A DNA stretch of 60,779 bases from JAKPPT01 sp964630305 (lineage in GTDB: Bacteria > Spirochaetota > Spirochaetia > Treponematales > UBA12059). Positions within the stretch are counted from its first letter, which is position 1; every line of letters begins with the position of its first letter. Below are positions 14,511 through 24,183 of this stretch, piece after piece. The notes under the pieces are model-generated. The model did no database searches. It was not told the origin of the DNA and was given only the letters and a program-made list of their open reading frames with translations. Location: the NCBI GenBank assembly GCA_964630305.1, contig CAZVTR010000009.1, positions 1 through 60,779 of the forward strand. The letters run 5' to 3'. The position numbers and the translations under genes are program-made.

Positions 14511-14852
14511 GGTAGTTCCTCGTATTACTTAAATGAATCTTCAATATATCTGCAATTTTGTTAAATGCTGTTAAATGCAGAAAATATTAGCTTTATCATA
14601 TATTTTCATGAATATATGAAAAGCTCCAGTTCAAATTTTATGTAAATATCAAAGCAAGTCAAGCAGTAGATAAGTTCTTTTACCAGCAATAAACAGTGTT
14701 CATTTTCTTTGCTTGTCATGTGTATTGTGGTATATTGTTTATATACCTGTTAATATTATGCTACTGTAAAGTAAATATAGAGAGTATGGTGTTACGAGAA
14801 TAAATCGTGATTTGTTTTATAACTTGTTAATTGCGATGAGAGAGGTGAGCTA
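14511..14852. other. 342-bp intergenic region between divergent genes
   Basis: AT-rich stretch between hypB (minus) and the giant envelope gene (plus). It contains one good promoter candidate (14709-14736) and a dyad, CATATATTTTCATGAATATATG, around 14598-14619. No ORF or RNA gene is recognised. Confidence 0.4.
14709..14736 (+). promoter_or_regulatory. Putative promoter of the 1365-residue envelope protein gene
   Basis: TTGCTT (14709-14714), a 16-base spacer, and TATATT (14731-14736). It is about 115 bases upstream of the ATG, leaving a long untranslated leader. Confidence 0.4.
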
Positions 14853-17800
14853 ATGAAAAAAATTGTTGCATTGAGTTTGGTGTTGCATATGGCAATACAA
14901 GTGATGGCATTCGATCCCCCCGCAGGAGGAGATGGGCTCCCATTTATGTGGACACCGTATCTTGCCGGAGGTGGCATGTCTGTTACTTCGCTGTTTGGCC
15001 CGAGCGCTGACTATCTTAACCCTTCAGCATCTGGTTTATTGCAGCGGGTTACGCTCGATGTCGGATATCTTGCGCTGGCTGGTTTGGGTACCGAACAGGG
15101 ATTGGGTACAGGATTAAACCTGGGTATTGCAATTCCTCAGCCATATGGAGTATGGACGCTGGGTCTCAATTTGCTTTCAAGTCCGCCTGAACTAGCTTCA
15201 CTTCCTATTGGAACACTCTTTGGAGGGAGAATAGGACTGGCAAAGGATGTGTATCCTAATTTCCTCGTTGGTTTTGGTGTTCGTATGCTGCTGGGAAGCA
15301 ATGGCAATAGCGATTGGTCACTCGGTGCAGATATCGGAGTAACGCATCTTTTAGGAAAAGTTGGTTTTCTTCAGAATGCTCGGTACGGTGTAGCACTGAG
15401 AAATATGGGAAAAGGGTTTGCTCCAGTAGGGCTCATAGGCTATAGCGGTACACCAGCCTCGGCGTACGATTCTCCGTTTACATTAGCGCTGGGTTTTGCC
15501 GGAGATCTTTTTACTGATACAAAAACTGGTTTCCGAATTGGGAGTTCAATCGACTTTTATTTCCCAACATTTCAGAACCTTGTGTTTGCAGCAGGCCTTG
15601 AGTTTGCTTTAAAGAATATTGTTTCCGCAAAAATAGGATGGGATATTAATGTTGGAGAAGCTGTAGCTAATGTACCGCGTGATTTATATCCTTCCTTTAG
15701 TGTCATGGCTACAATCCCAATTTCACGAAAAGCCGATAACTCGTTTATTTCTCAGCAAGGATGGGATAAATCGGAATTGCAGCCAGTAGTTTCTGCGCGG
15801 CCGCTCTATAATGGTATCTGGTCGATAGGCGGTGGCGTTACAATGCCATTAGGTGTTGTTGATAAAACGCCGCCAAAAATTACTGATAAATACCCGGACA
15901 CCAAATACGATGTGTATTACATGAGCCCTAATAATGATGGTGTCCTTGATGCTATTGAGATTCCGATAACTATCACTGATTCACGGTATGTTAAGTCTTA
16001 TTCGTTCAGAATATACAATGAAGCCGGTGAGCTTGTAAGAACGATAGTAAACAAAGAAGCGCTTCCTGAGTCTGTCTCTTTTAGCGATTTCTTTAAGCGG
16101 TTAGTGTATGTAAAGAGGGGAATACAAATACCGCCAAGTCTTACCTGGAATGGCATTAATGATGCTGGTGCTGTTGTGCCAGATGGTGTTTATTATTATG
16201 AAATAGAAGCTGTTGATGATAATGGCAATAAGGCTGTCACTGAAAAAAGAAAGTTTATTATCGATAATACTCATCCCGATATTGCAATTAACGTACCGGC
16301 TGACAGTTCGGGGCTAATATTTAGTCCGGACGGAGATGGAAACAAAGATGCTCTTACATTGAACCAGTCTGGAAGTTCTGAAGATCTCTGGAAGCTGGAA
16401 GTACTTGATTTATCAGGCGCAGTTATACGCACTTTTGAAGTTAAAAATACATCACCTGGAAACTTTGTATGGGATGGAAAGAATAATGATGGTATTGTGG
16501 TACCCGATGGTATCTATTCCTATATAATTTCCGCAACCGATCGCGCTGGTAATGTAACAACAAAGAAAGTTGATAACATTATAGTGAATACGCAGCAGCC
16601 TCCAGTTGGCTTTTCTATAAGCACCAATGCCTTTAGCCCCAACAGTGACAATGTAAAGGACACAATAACCTTTTCTGTCAGTGTTCCAGTAAAGACAGGT
16701 CTCTCGAACTGGTCACTCTCTGTGCTGGATAGTAAAGGTACAGTGGTATGGGAACTTACTGGAAAAGATGCATCAAGCCTCAAAGACAATTTTATATTCA
16801 ATGGTCTTGATGCAGCAGGCAAGGTGCTGCCGGAAGGACAATATCAGGCTAAACTCGCAGTAAAATATGTAAACGGTCACAGTCCTGAAATTGTCAGCCC
16901 GCTCTTTACACTCGATGTTACAAGACCTAATGCGGTTATCAAGCTGGATAGAATGGCGTTTAATCCACTGGCTGGCGGAGATCAGCAGCTTGTAATAACA
17001 CAGACAGCATCAAAAGAGGACAGGTGGATTGCAGAAATTCTCAATGCAGAAAATGCTGTTGTACGGAGCTGGACTTTCATCGATATGCCCGAGGCAACCC
17101 TCATCTGGGATGGCGCGGATGATAATGGAAAGGTTGTAAAGGATGGATTGTATCGGTACAGGCTTTCTGCAGCTGATCGTGCTGGGAATGAATTTTCTGT
17201 AACTTCGCAAGCAGTTACAATTGATACAGCTCAGAAACAGGTGCGGCTTGCACTTGATAAGCGCGCGTTCAGTCCCAATAACGATAAGGTAAAAGACGAT
17301 GTTGTGCTGCTCCCCGAAGTTGCTTCCAATGACCGTGTGCGTTCATGGAGCATCACAATAGTTGATGAAAAAGGCACTGTCGTGCGCAGTTTCAAGGGCA
17401 CTGGAAAAGTTCCTGAAAAAATATCATGGGATGGTAAGACCGACCGAACCGAATTAGCTCCCGATGGTTCTTACACTGCTAATCTAGAAGTTCAGTACAT
17501 CACTAATGAAATTGAAAAAGCTGCTTCTTTTAAAGTGACTCTTGATACAATTCCGCCGCAGGCAAAAGTATCAACACAGTACCTCGTTTTCAGTCCTAAC
17601 GGTGATAAGCAAAAGGATACCCTAATCATTGAACAAGATTCAGTACCGGGTGATGATTGGGAAGGCGCTATAGTAGACGCAAAAGGCACTGTTGTAAAGC
17701 AGTTTGTCTGGAAAAACAAAGCAGCGACATTTGAGTGGGATGGCACCGATAATCAGGGAAATAAAGTTCCTGATGGCACGTACTCGTATAGACTATCCGC

Positions 17801-18950
17801 AACCGATGCAGCAGGAAATAAAGCAGAAATCTTTGTGCGCGGCATTGTGCTTGATACAAGAACAGCTGATGCATACCTCACTGTTGATAATTCTGGATTT
17901 AGTCCAAACGGTACTGTGAAAGCAATAACTGTTGGCATTGTTGTGACGCTTAAAGACGGTGTCGATTCCTGGAAACTTGCAATCGTGGATGATAAAGGAA
18001 AAGAGTACAGAACGGTGACAGGCAAAGGCGGTTCAACAATACCTTCCACGTTTGTATGGGATGGCAAAGCCGATACCGGCATAGCGCCAGACGGTACGTA
18101 TAAAGCTCTCTTAACAGCAAATTACACTCGAGGAGATCTATTAACTGCTGCCTCATCTGCATTTGTTCTCGATTCTACGGGTCCTAAAGTTGCAATTAGG
18201 GTAACGCCTGAACTCTTTAGCCCGGATAATGATGGTGTGGATGATGAGCTACAAATTGCTCTCTCAATTGCTGAACCGAGCGGCATTGATAACTGGCGGT
18301 TTGAAATTTTTGAAGTCTCAGTTGATGAAGGTACCGGTGCTGCAAGAAAAGAACGCGGATTCTTTAGCTGGTCAGGACGCGGAAAGCCTGCAGATCGGCT
18401 CACCTGGGATGGCCGGTCATCAAAAGGCGAACTTGTTGAAGCAGCAACCGATTATCTCTATCGTTTAACCATTGTAGACATGTACGGTAACCGTACCGTA
18501 ACCGAAGGCATGATAACAACAGATGTGCTTGTTATTCGTGATGGTGACAGGCTAAAAATTAAAGTGCCTTCGATTGTGTTCCGCGCTGGCTTTGCTGATT
18601 TTAAAGATCTAACTCCAGAGATAATTGCACGCAATGATGCAGTGCTGCGCCGTATTGCTCAAATACTCAACCGCTTTAAAGAATACAACATACGAATTGA
18701 AGGGCATGCTAATAATGTATCTAAAATAAATGGCAGACCGCAGGCTGAGATTGATAGGGAAGAGCGGGATGTTGTCATACCGCTATCAGAAGCTCGTGCC
18801 CGTGCGATTATGCAAAAACTCATACAGTTTGGTGTTGATCCAAAGCGATTATCGGTACTTGGACGCGGTTCGAGTGAACCGGTTGTAAGCTTTACCGATG
18901 CTGAAAACCGCTGGAAAAATAGGCGCGTTGAGTTTATCCTCATAAAATAA
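14853..18950 (+). CDS. Giant envelope protein: PorV-like barrel, FlgD-type repeats, OmpA domain
   Basis: 1365 residues. A signal peptide (residues 1-20, ending VMAFD) leads into a ~310-residue glycine-rich domain like the UPF0164/PorV outer-membrane barrels (SLFGPSADYLNPSASGLL). Residues ~340-1225 hold about eight repeats. Each has a FSPNxDGxxD-type calcium-binding-like start and a WDG-x-x-x-x-G-x-xxDGxY end, as in FlgD/Ig-like modules. The C-terminal ~130 residues are an OmpA peptidoglycan-binding domain (IRIEGHANNV and later NRRVEFILIK). The order suggests an outer-membrane anchor, a periplasmic stalk and a cell-wall anchor. GAGAGGTGAG precedes the ATG. Monocistronic, with a terminator downstream. 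Confidence 0.85.
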   Translation: MKKIVALSLVLHMAIQVMAFDPPAGGDGLPFMWTPYLAGGGMSVTSLFGPSADYLNPSASGLLQRVTLDVGYLALAGLGTEQGLGTGLNLGIAIPQPYGVWTLGLNLLSSPPELASLPIGTLFGGRIGLAKDVYPNFLVGFGVRMLLGSNGNSDWSLGADIGVTHLLGKVGFLQNARYGVALRNMGKGFAPVGLIGYSGTPASAYDSPFTLALGFAGDLFTDTKTGFRIGSSIDFYFPTFQNLVFAAGLEFALKNIVSAKIGWDINVGEAVANVPRDLYPSFSVMATIPISRKADNSFISQQGWDKSELQPVVSARPLYNGIWSIGGGVTMPLGVVDKTPPKITDKYPDTKYDVYYMSPNNDGVLDAIEIPITITDSRYVKSYSFRIYNEAGELVRTIVNKEALPESVSFSDFFKRLVYVKRGIQIPPSLTWNGINDAGAVVPDGVYYYEIEAVDDNGNKAVTEKRKFIIDNTHPDIAINVPADSSGLIFSPDGDGNKDALTLNQSGSSEDLWKLEVLDLSGAVIRTFEVKNTSPGNFVWDGKNNDGIVVPDGIYSYIISATDRAGNVTTKKVDNIIVNTQQPPVGFSISTNAFSPNSDNVKDTITFSVSVPVKTGLSNWSLSVLDSKGTVVWELTGKDASSLKDNFIFNGLDAAGKVLPEGQYQAKLAVKYVNGHSPEIVSPLFTLDVTRPNAVIKLDRMAFNPLAGGDQQLVITQTASKEDRWIAEILNAENAVVRSWTFIDMPEATLIWDGADDNGKVVKDGLYRYRLSAADRAGNEFSVTSQAVTIDTAQKQVRLALDKRAFSPNNDKVKDDVVLLPEVASNDRVRSWSITIVDEKGTVVRSFKGTGKVPEKISWDGKTDRTELAPDGSYTANLEVQYITNEIEKAASFKVTLDTIPPQAKVSTQYLVFSPNGDKQKDTLIIEQDSVPGDDWEGAIVDAKGTVVKQFVWKNKAATFEWDGTDNQGNKVPDGTYSYRLSATDAAGNKAEIFVRGIVLDTRTADAYLTVDNSGFSPNGTVKAITVGIVVTLKDGVDSWKLAIVDDKGKEYRTVTGKGGSTIPSTFVWDGKADTGIAPDGTYKALLTANYTRGDLLTAASSAFVLDSTGPKVAIRVTPELFSPDNDGVDDELQIALSIAEPSGIDNWRFEIFEVSVDEGTGAARKERGFFSWSGRGKPADRLTWDGRSSKGELVEAATDYLYRLTIVDMYGNRTVTEGMITTDVLVIRDGDRLKIKVPSIVFRAGFADFKDLTPEIIARNDAVLRRIAQILNRFKEYNIRIEGHANNVSKINGRPQAEIDREERDVVIPLSEARARAIMQKLIQFGVDPKRLSVLGRGSSEPVVSFTDAENRWKNRRVEFILIK

Positions 18951-18994
18951 CAATCAATGCTAGCTGACTAAAATCATAGCATTATGTTGATAAC

Positions 18995-19027
18995 AAGCCG
19001 GTGCTCTCATGCGTGCCGGCTTTTTTT
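18995..19027 (+). terminator. Rho-independent terminator
   Basis: AAGCCGG (18995-19001) pairs with CCGGCTT and a run of seven T follows. It is 45 bases after the envelope protein gene. Confidence 0.8.
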
Positions 19028-19182
19028 GAGTACTCCCTGCAAAGCGCACATTTTGTGTGTAAACGTTTCGTATGTGCCAGGCAGGGAGTACGTGGGTTCC
19101 CGGCGAGGGTGAATTAAAGGGGACAGGTGTCGAAAATAGAGACAGAATTGAAAAAAAACTCGATTTGCGATACTCTTACGCC

Positions 19183-20094
19183 ATGATCACATCCTATCCT
19201 GATTTCTTGCCTCTTGAACTAGCAATGAAAAAAGAGTTTCATCCCGCGCTTAATCTTCTCAGCGATGGAATTTCGGAATTTACGTTTGCTGGCTTGTATC
19301 TTTTTAGGAACACCTATCACTATGAAGTTGCAAAACTACCCGATCGGGGATTTATAATTAGCGGCATAAAAAATGGGGAAAGGTTTTTTTTCACACCCTG
19401 CTGCCTTCCTGGGAATGAACTATTAACAGAGCTTTTTAAAGAGTATTGGTATCTTAAAAATATGTCGGAATCGCAGTGTAAACAAGAACGCATACGGCTT
19501 GAAATGGCTGGATTTTATGTCATGGAGGACAGAGATAATTTTGACTACTATTATAACAGGCAGGATTTAGCAGAACTTACTGGCAAAGCGTATCACAAAA
19601 AGCGCAACCTCGTAAATGCGTTTCTCAATAATTACCATTATGAGCAGCGAAATCTTGATATGATAACACTTAAGGATGGTTTTTATATTTTAGATAAGTG
19701 GCGTGAAGAGAAAGACGAGGATGGCGATTACTACGCAAACAAAGAAGCGCTCGAATTATTTACTGAGCTAGAGCTCAGAGGATCTATTTTTTATGTAGAG
19801 AATGAACCTGCTGGACTTGTAATAGGGGAGCCGCTTGCAAAGGCTCGAATGTTTGCTGTGCATTTTGAAAAAGGGTTAAGTAAATTTAAAGGTATCTATC
19901 AGTTTATAAATCAGGCATTTGCACAGACATTGCCAAGAACGTATTACTATATCAATCGGGAACAGGATTTAGGCGATCCTGGCCTCAGGCAGGCAAAGAT
20001 GACCTATCGGCCAGCTGGTTTTGTAAAAAAGTACAGGGTGTATTCTTCAAAGCCTGCTGATGCTGGCTTACCTGATATCTCTGCGCAACAATGA
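19183..20094 (+). CDS. DUF2156 family protein (GNAT-fold, aminoacyl-transferase-like)
   Basis: 303 residues from ATG 19183; an in-frame ATG at 19072 would add 37 residues that look non-coding (polar, no SD). The centre has DNFDYYYNRQDLAELTGKA followed by YHKKRNLVNAF, the family signature DYxYxxxxLxxLxGKxxxxKRN. This group belongs to the acyltransferase-fold superfamily that includes the lysyl-phosphatidylglycerol synthase catalytic domain. No membrane domain is attached, so it probably acts in the cytosol. The acceptor is unknown. It lies between the envelope protein terminator and glutamine synthetase, without obvious coupling to either. Confidence 0.75.
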   Translation: MITSYPDFLPLELAMKKEFHPALNLLSDGISEFTFAGLYLFRNTYHYEVAKLPDRGFIISGIKNGERFFFTPCCLPGNELLTELFKEYWYLKNMSESQCKQERIRLEMAGFYVMEDRDNFDYYYNRQDLAELTGKAYHKKRNLVNAFLNNYHYEQRNLDMITLKDGFYILDKWREEKDEDGDYYANKEALELFTELELRGSIFYVENEPAGLVIGEPLAKARMFAVHFEKGLSKFKGIYQFINQAFAQTLPRTYYYINREQDLGDPGLRQAKMTYRPAGFVKKYRVYSSKPADAGLPDISAQQ

Positions 20095-20184
20095 TATTCT
20101 AAAAATTAAATTATTGTAAGCAAAGTAAGTGTGCCAGACTTAATAAGCGGTACATTATATATATTAGTTTTGAGCGGAGGAAAT

Positions 20185-22308
20185 ATGAAACACAGGAGAG
20201 AGCAAGTTCACAAAAAGAAACTTGCATACGGTGAGTACCGTTTTTGCGACAGGATCATGCGCGAACGGTTGCCTGCATCAGTTTATGAGGAGATAAAAAA
20301 AGTTCAAGCTGGTAAAAAAGAGTTAACTCTGGAAATTGCCGAGACAGTCGCCGGAGCAATGAAAGATTGGGCTATCGAGTACGGTGCGACGCACTATACA
20401 CATTGGTTCCAACCTTTAACTGGCCGCACTGCAGAAAAGCATGATGCATTTATTCGTCCACTAGGTGATGGCAGTGTGCTTATGGAGTTTTCCGGTAAAG
20501 AGCTTATAAAGGGTGAGTCTGATGCGTCAAGTTTTCCTTCAGGCGGGCTCCGAGCTACATTTGAAGCACGAGGTTATACAGCATGGGATACAACGAGCCC
20601 TGCATTCTTAAAAGAAGATCCTCAGGGAGTGACACTTTATATTCCAACAGCTTTTATTTCATACAACGGTGAAGCGCTTGATAAAAAAGTGCCACTCTTG
20701 CGTTCGATCAATGCGCTTGCAAAACAAGCACAGCGCATTTTGAAATTGCTTGGCATAAGCAGTGATGCACGAGTCCTTCCTACGGTTGGTCCAGAACAGG
20801 AATATTTCTTAATAGAAAAATCTCTGTATGCTCAGCGCCCTGATCTCCGGTTTTGCGGAAGAACAATTCTAGGCTGTTCCGCTCCTAAGGGTCAGGAGTT
20901 GGAAGACCATTATTACGGCCAAATACCTGAACGAGTAGCAATTTTTATGCGTGACTTAAACCAGGAGCTGTGGCGCCTTGGTGTATCAGCAAAGACCCAG
21001 CATAAAGAAGTTGCGCCAAATCAGTTTGAAATAGCCACTGTATATAGCCCTGCGAATGTTGCTGCCGATGACAACCAGCTTGTTATGGAAACCATACAAA
21101 AAGTTGCACAGCACCATGGTCTTGTTGCATTACTGCATGAAAAACCATTTGCTGGAGTGAATGGTTCAGGCAAGCACATTAACTGGTCAATAAGCTATGA
21201 TAACAAAAACCTTTTAGACCCAGGAAATGAGCCTGTTAATAATTTATTATTCTTAATAACGCTTACGGCCATAATTACTGCAGTGGATAGGCATGCATCA
21301 CTATTGCGTGCAACTGTCGCAAGTGCAGGAAATGACCTCAGGCTTGGTGCAAATGAGGCTCCTCCTGCAATTGTTTCGATATTCCTGGGAGATGAATTAA
21401 CAGCAATTATGGATCACCTGAGTTCTGGAAATAAAAAAATTACAAACTGCGGTGATGCGCTTACTATGGATGCAACTCAGCTTCCAAAACTGCCACGCGA
21501 TATTTCAGACAGAAACAGAACAAGTCCCTTTGCATTTACCGGTAACAAATTTGAGTTTAGAATGGCGCCTTCGAGTGAGTCAATCTCAACAGCAGTAGCT
21601 GTGCTCAATGCAGCTGTTGCATCGGTATTTGAAGAGTTTGCCGATAAGCTTGAGAAGGTTTCATGTCTTGAGGAAACAGTATATGCACTCGTAGCAGACT
21701 ATTGGAAAAAACATAATCGGGTTGTATTTAACGGAAATGGATACTCAAAAGAGTGGGTAGAAGAAGCAAAGCGCAGAGGACTTCCAAATCTCTCGGATAG
21801 CGTAGCAGCTTTTTCTGCATGGTCTGAACCGGTAAATGTAACTATGCTGCAAAAGCAGGGGATATTCTCACAAGACGAGCTTCATGCAATACAGCATGTT
21901 GAGTATGAAACCTATACAAAACGAATTCTCATAGAAGCAAAAACCATGCAGGATATGGTAGAACGGCATATTCTTCCTGCAGTCCGCGAATATTTTGTTG
22001 AACTCGTTGAATGGAATATGATGACTATTGATACTGGTCTTGGTGAACTTGAAGCAATTGGTCAAGAGCGCGTCAAAGCTTTTGCAGAACAGAGTGCAAT
22101 GCTGGAAAATGAATTTTCTAAATTCAAACAGCAAATTGCCGCAATAAGCCATTCTTGTAAGCCCTATGAGGAACAGGCTGTAGATGTTCGAGAAATATTA
22201 GTCCCAGCAATGGCCCGTGTCCGCACCGCTTCGGATGCACTTGAGTCGATGATGCCAGCAGACCGGTGGCCGTTTCCAGGTTATACAAAATTGCTTTTTG
22301 AAATTTAA
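20185..22308 (+). CDS. glnN: Glutamine synthetase type III
   Basis: 707 residues from ATG 20185, which follows GCGGAGGAAAT; a GTG at 20131 is in frame but has no ribosome binding site. Glutamine synthetase makes glutamine from glutamate, ammonia and ATP. Length and motifs mark the large type III form (GSIII): GPEQEYFLIEK in the catalytic core, GSGKHINWSI, and NRTSPFAFTGNKFEFR near the ATP/glutamate site. There is a helical C-terminal extension. GSIII is frequent in Bacteroidetes and spirochaetes. A class I glutamine amidotransferase follows 14 bases later, so the two are probably cotranscribed. Confidence 0.96.
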   Translation: MKHRREQVHKKKLAYGEYRFCDRIMRERLPASVYEEIKKVQAGKKELTLEIAETVAGAMKDWAIEYGATHYTHWFQPLTGRTAEKHDAFIRPLGDGSVLMEFSGKELIKGESDASSFPSGGLRATFEARGYTAWDTTSPAFLKEDPQGVTLYIPTAFISYNGEALDKKVPLLRSINALAKQAQRILKLLGISSDARVLPTVGPEQEYFLIEKSLYAQRPDLRFCGRTILGCSAPKGQELEDHYYGQIPERVAIFMRDLNQELWRLGVSAKTQHKEVAPNQFEIATVYSPANVAADDNQLVMETIQKVAQHHGLVALLHEKPFAGVNGSGKHINWSISYDNKNLLDPGNEPVNNLLFLITLTAIITAVDRHASLLRATVASAGNDLRLGANEAPPAIVSIFLGDELTAIMDHLSSGNKKITNCGDALTMDATQLPKLPRDISDRNRTSPFAFTGNKFEFRMAPSSESISTAVAVLNAAVASVFEEFADKLEKVSCLEETVYALVADYWKKHNRVVFNGNGYSKEWVEEAKRRGLPNLSDSVAAFSAWSEPVNVTMLQKQGIFSQDELHAIQHVEYETYTKRILIEAKTMQDMVERHILPAVREYFVELVEWNMMTIDTGLGELEAIGQERVKAFAEQSAMLENEFSKFKQQIAAISHSCKPYEEQAVDVREILVPAMARVRTASDALESMMPADRWPFPGYTKLLFEI

Positions 22309-22322
22309 CGAGAGCAACTGTC

Positions 22323-23093
22323 ATGGATACACATACTGTAAAACCGTTGGAGCTGCTCATTGTCAGGCATTCGCGTTCCGGGTTTGCTTTTAACTTTGAA
22401 TTAAATAATCAATTACAGAGTGCGTTGCATGCTCATTTTTCTACGATTCTCTTTTCAGAGATTGCAGAAACACAGGCATTGCAAGTAAACCCACATCAAT
22501 ACGATGCAGTTCTGGTGTTTGGCGGCGCCATGTTTGTCCATGAAACACAAAAGTATCCATGGCTCGTACACGAAATGAAATTTATAGAAACTGTGCTTAA
22601 GGCAGGTATCCCGCTTGTGGGTATCTGTCTTGGCGGTCAGCTCTTAGCGCATGTGCTCGGTGCTCGTGTTTATAAGATCGATAAGCCTGAATTTGGGTAT
22701 CACGCAATATCATTAACCCCAGAGGGACAGAAGTCCTCAATTTTTAAAGGATTTGAGCATACATTTACCGCTTTTGAATGGCACTACGAAGGTTTTGATA
22801 TCCCTCACGGTGCTGTAAAATTAGCAGAAAGTCTATTTTGGCCGCATCAGGCATTTGCCTGGGGTGCTAACGCGTTTGGGTTCCAGTTTCATCTTGAGTT
22901 TACTTATGATCATCTTGCATACATGTTAAGAAATGATAAGTCGGAAGTGCCGCAAGAAAGTGTTGCTGCACGCAGTATTACCGAAACACTGCAAGATCAA
23001 ATCAGTGCCGACGCTGTTGCGCGTACAATGGGACAGCTTGTGCAAAATATTGGAGAGCTTGCGGCACTAGCTCATCACGAACGAACAAAATGA
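22323..23093 (+). CDS. Class I glutamine amidotransferase (GMP synthase-like)
   Basis: 256 residues. A triad-type GATase domain: the nucleophile elbow GICLGGQ holds Cys, and FQFHLEF provides the catalytic His and Glu. These enzymes hydrolyse glutamine and pass ammonia to a partner or hydrolyse gamma-glutamyl compounds. No synthetase domain is attached, so this is a stand-alone member as found in GMP synthase-like proteins. The position right after glnN suggests a role in glutamine use. Its 3' end overlaps a convergent PAS gene by 19 bases. Confidence 0.85.
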   Translation: MDTHTVKPLELLIVRHSRSGFAFNFELNNQLQSALHAHFSTILFSEIAETQALQVNPHQYDAVLVFGGAMFVHETQKYPWLVHEMKFIETVLKAGIPLVGICLGGQLLAHVLGARVYKIDKPEFGYHAISLTPEGQKSSIFKGFEHTFTAFEWHYEGFDIPHGAVKLAESLFWPHQAFAWGANAFGFQFHLEFTYDHLAYMLRNDKSEVPQESVAARSITETLQDQISADAVARTMGQLVQNIGELAALAHHERTK

Positions 23094-23461
23094 TCCATTT
23101 CAAATGGGATTTCGAGTGATAGTTCAATAAGCCCGCCTGTTGTCCCATCTGGTTTTTTCCAGGCTTCCTGATAGATGAGTTTTTTTAGCCTATTTTTTTC
23201 AATGGTATAGACATTTTTCCCTGCTTCCCTCAAGAGTTTTTTTATTATATCTTGCGAGTGCGGGTTATGGCAGTCTAAAAGGTTCTTGCCCAGTAGTTCA
23301 CCGTATGAAGCCCAGGTTTTACGGGATTTTTCATTTACATATATTATGGTTAGGTTTTCATCGGTGACGGTTATTGCACCATTAAAATAGTTCATCCAAT
23401 CAGGAATGTGTTCTGCGCTCATGCAACGATTGTATCGATTCGCAATTATTGCGTCAAGCAA
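23075..23461 (-). CDS. Single PAS-domain protein
   Basis: 128 residues if it starts at the TTG at 23461, or 115 from the ATG at 23422; neither has a good ribosome binding site. One PAS domain fills the protein: YFNGAITVTDENLTIIYVNE, then GKNLLDCHNP, and ends with a beta hairpin (LIELSLEIPF). No output domain is present, so it would act as a small sensor or as a partner to another protein. Cofactor unknown. It converges on and overlaps the amidotransferase gene by 19 bases. Confidence 0.7.
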   Translation of the reverse strand: MLDAIIANRYNRCMSAEHIPDWMNYFNGAITVTDENLTIIYVNEKSRKTWASYGELLGKNLLDCHNPHSQDIIKKLLREAGKNVYTIEKNRLKKLIYQEAWKKPDGTTGGLIELSLEIPFEMDHFVRS

Positions 23462-23604
23462 ATTTGCAGAGACTCTGTAAAAAACTCTGCAAGAAGCAGC
23501 GCGATAAATAACGAGAATGTTGCTGTACAGCTATAATATGGTATAATGGAAATGGCTAATATTGTTAGAAAAATTTTACAGAAAGGCTTTAAAAGAGAGT
23601 TGTT

Positions 23605-24183
23605 ATGAAAGAAGCTTTTGAACACTGGAAAACAATTGAATCGCGGGAGCTCATTGATTGCCATATTTTTTCTGTACGTGAAAACTTGCGAGAAGGACCG
23701 CATAAAAAGACTGGCAGATTTATTACGATTCATGCTCCGCAATGGGCAATAGTTATTCCTGTTTTAGAAAAACAGGGCAAGCGCTACTTTGTCACTGTTA
23801 CACAGTATCGGCATGGAACCGAGCAGCTCTACCATGAGTTTCCGGGAGGCGTTATTGAACACGGTGAAGATCCGAGCAGGGCGGCTCATCGTGAGCTTTT
23901 AGAAGAAACAGGCTATAGTGCCGGTTCTCTGGATCTTCTGGGAACGTTTTCACCAAATCCAGCCATTATGGATAATACGCAATATGTATTTATTGCATCG
24001 AATCTCGTTAAAACAGCAGAGCAAAAACTTGATGAACACGAATTTGTGCATGTTGATGAAATACCAGAATCAGAAGTGCTTGCCTGTTTGGGGCATGGAG
24101 CGTGGGGGCATGGGCTCATGGCTGCGGCTGGATTTTTGTATCTGCAATATTACTATAAAAATCAGATCCCGATGCATCGATAG
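23605..24183 (+). CDS. Nudix hydrolase (ADP-ribose pyrophosphatase-like)
   Basis: 192 residues. The Nudix box is complete: GGVIEHGEDPSRAAHRELLEETGY fits GX5EX7REUXEEXGU (given here as two parts, GGVIEHGEDPSR and AAHRELLEETGY). FSPNPAIMDN downstream is typical of ADP-ribose pyrophosphatases. It would hydrolyse a nucleoside diphosphate linked to another moiety. The start follows AAAGAGAGTTGTT. Its last 68 bases overlap the 3' end of the convergent fumarase gene, in opposite directions, which is unusually long for a real coding overlap. Confidence 0.88.
   Translation: MKEAFEHWKTIESRELIDCHIFSVRENLREGPHKKTGRFITIHAPQWAIVIPVLEKQGKRYFVTVTQYRHGTEQLYHEFPGGVIEHGEDPSRAAHRELLEETGYSAGSLDLLGTFSPNPAIMDNTQYVFIASNLVKTAEQKLDEHEFVHVDEIPESEVLACLGHGAWGHGLMAAAGFLYLQYYYKNQIPMHR

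Noticed and set aside
19072..19182. N-terminal extension of the DUF2156 gene
   Set aside because: The extra 37 residues look like translated intergenic DNA, include a GGGGACAGGTGTC motif and lack a ribosome binding site; family alignment starts near 19183.
20131..20184. GTG-started extension of glutamine synthetase
   Set aside because: No ribosome binding site; the ATG at 20185 has a strong one and gives the usual GSIII length.
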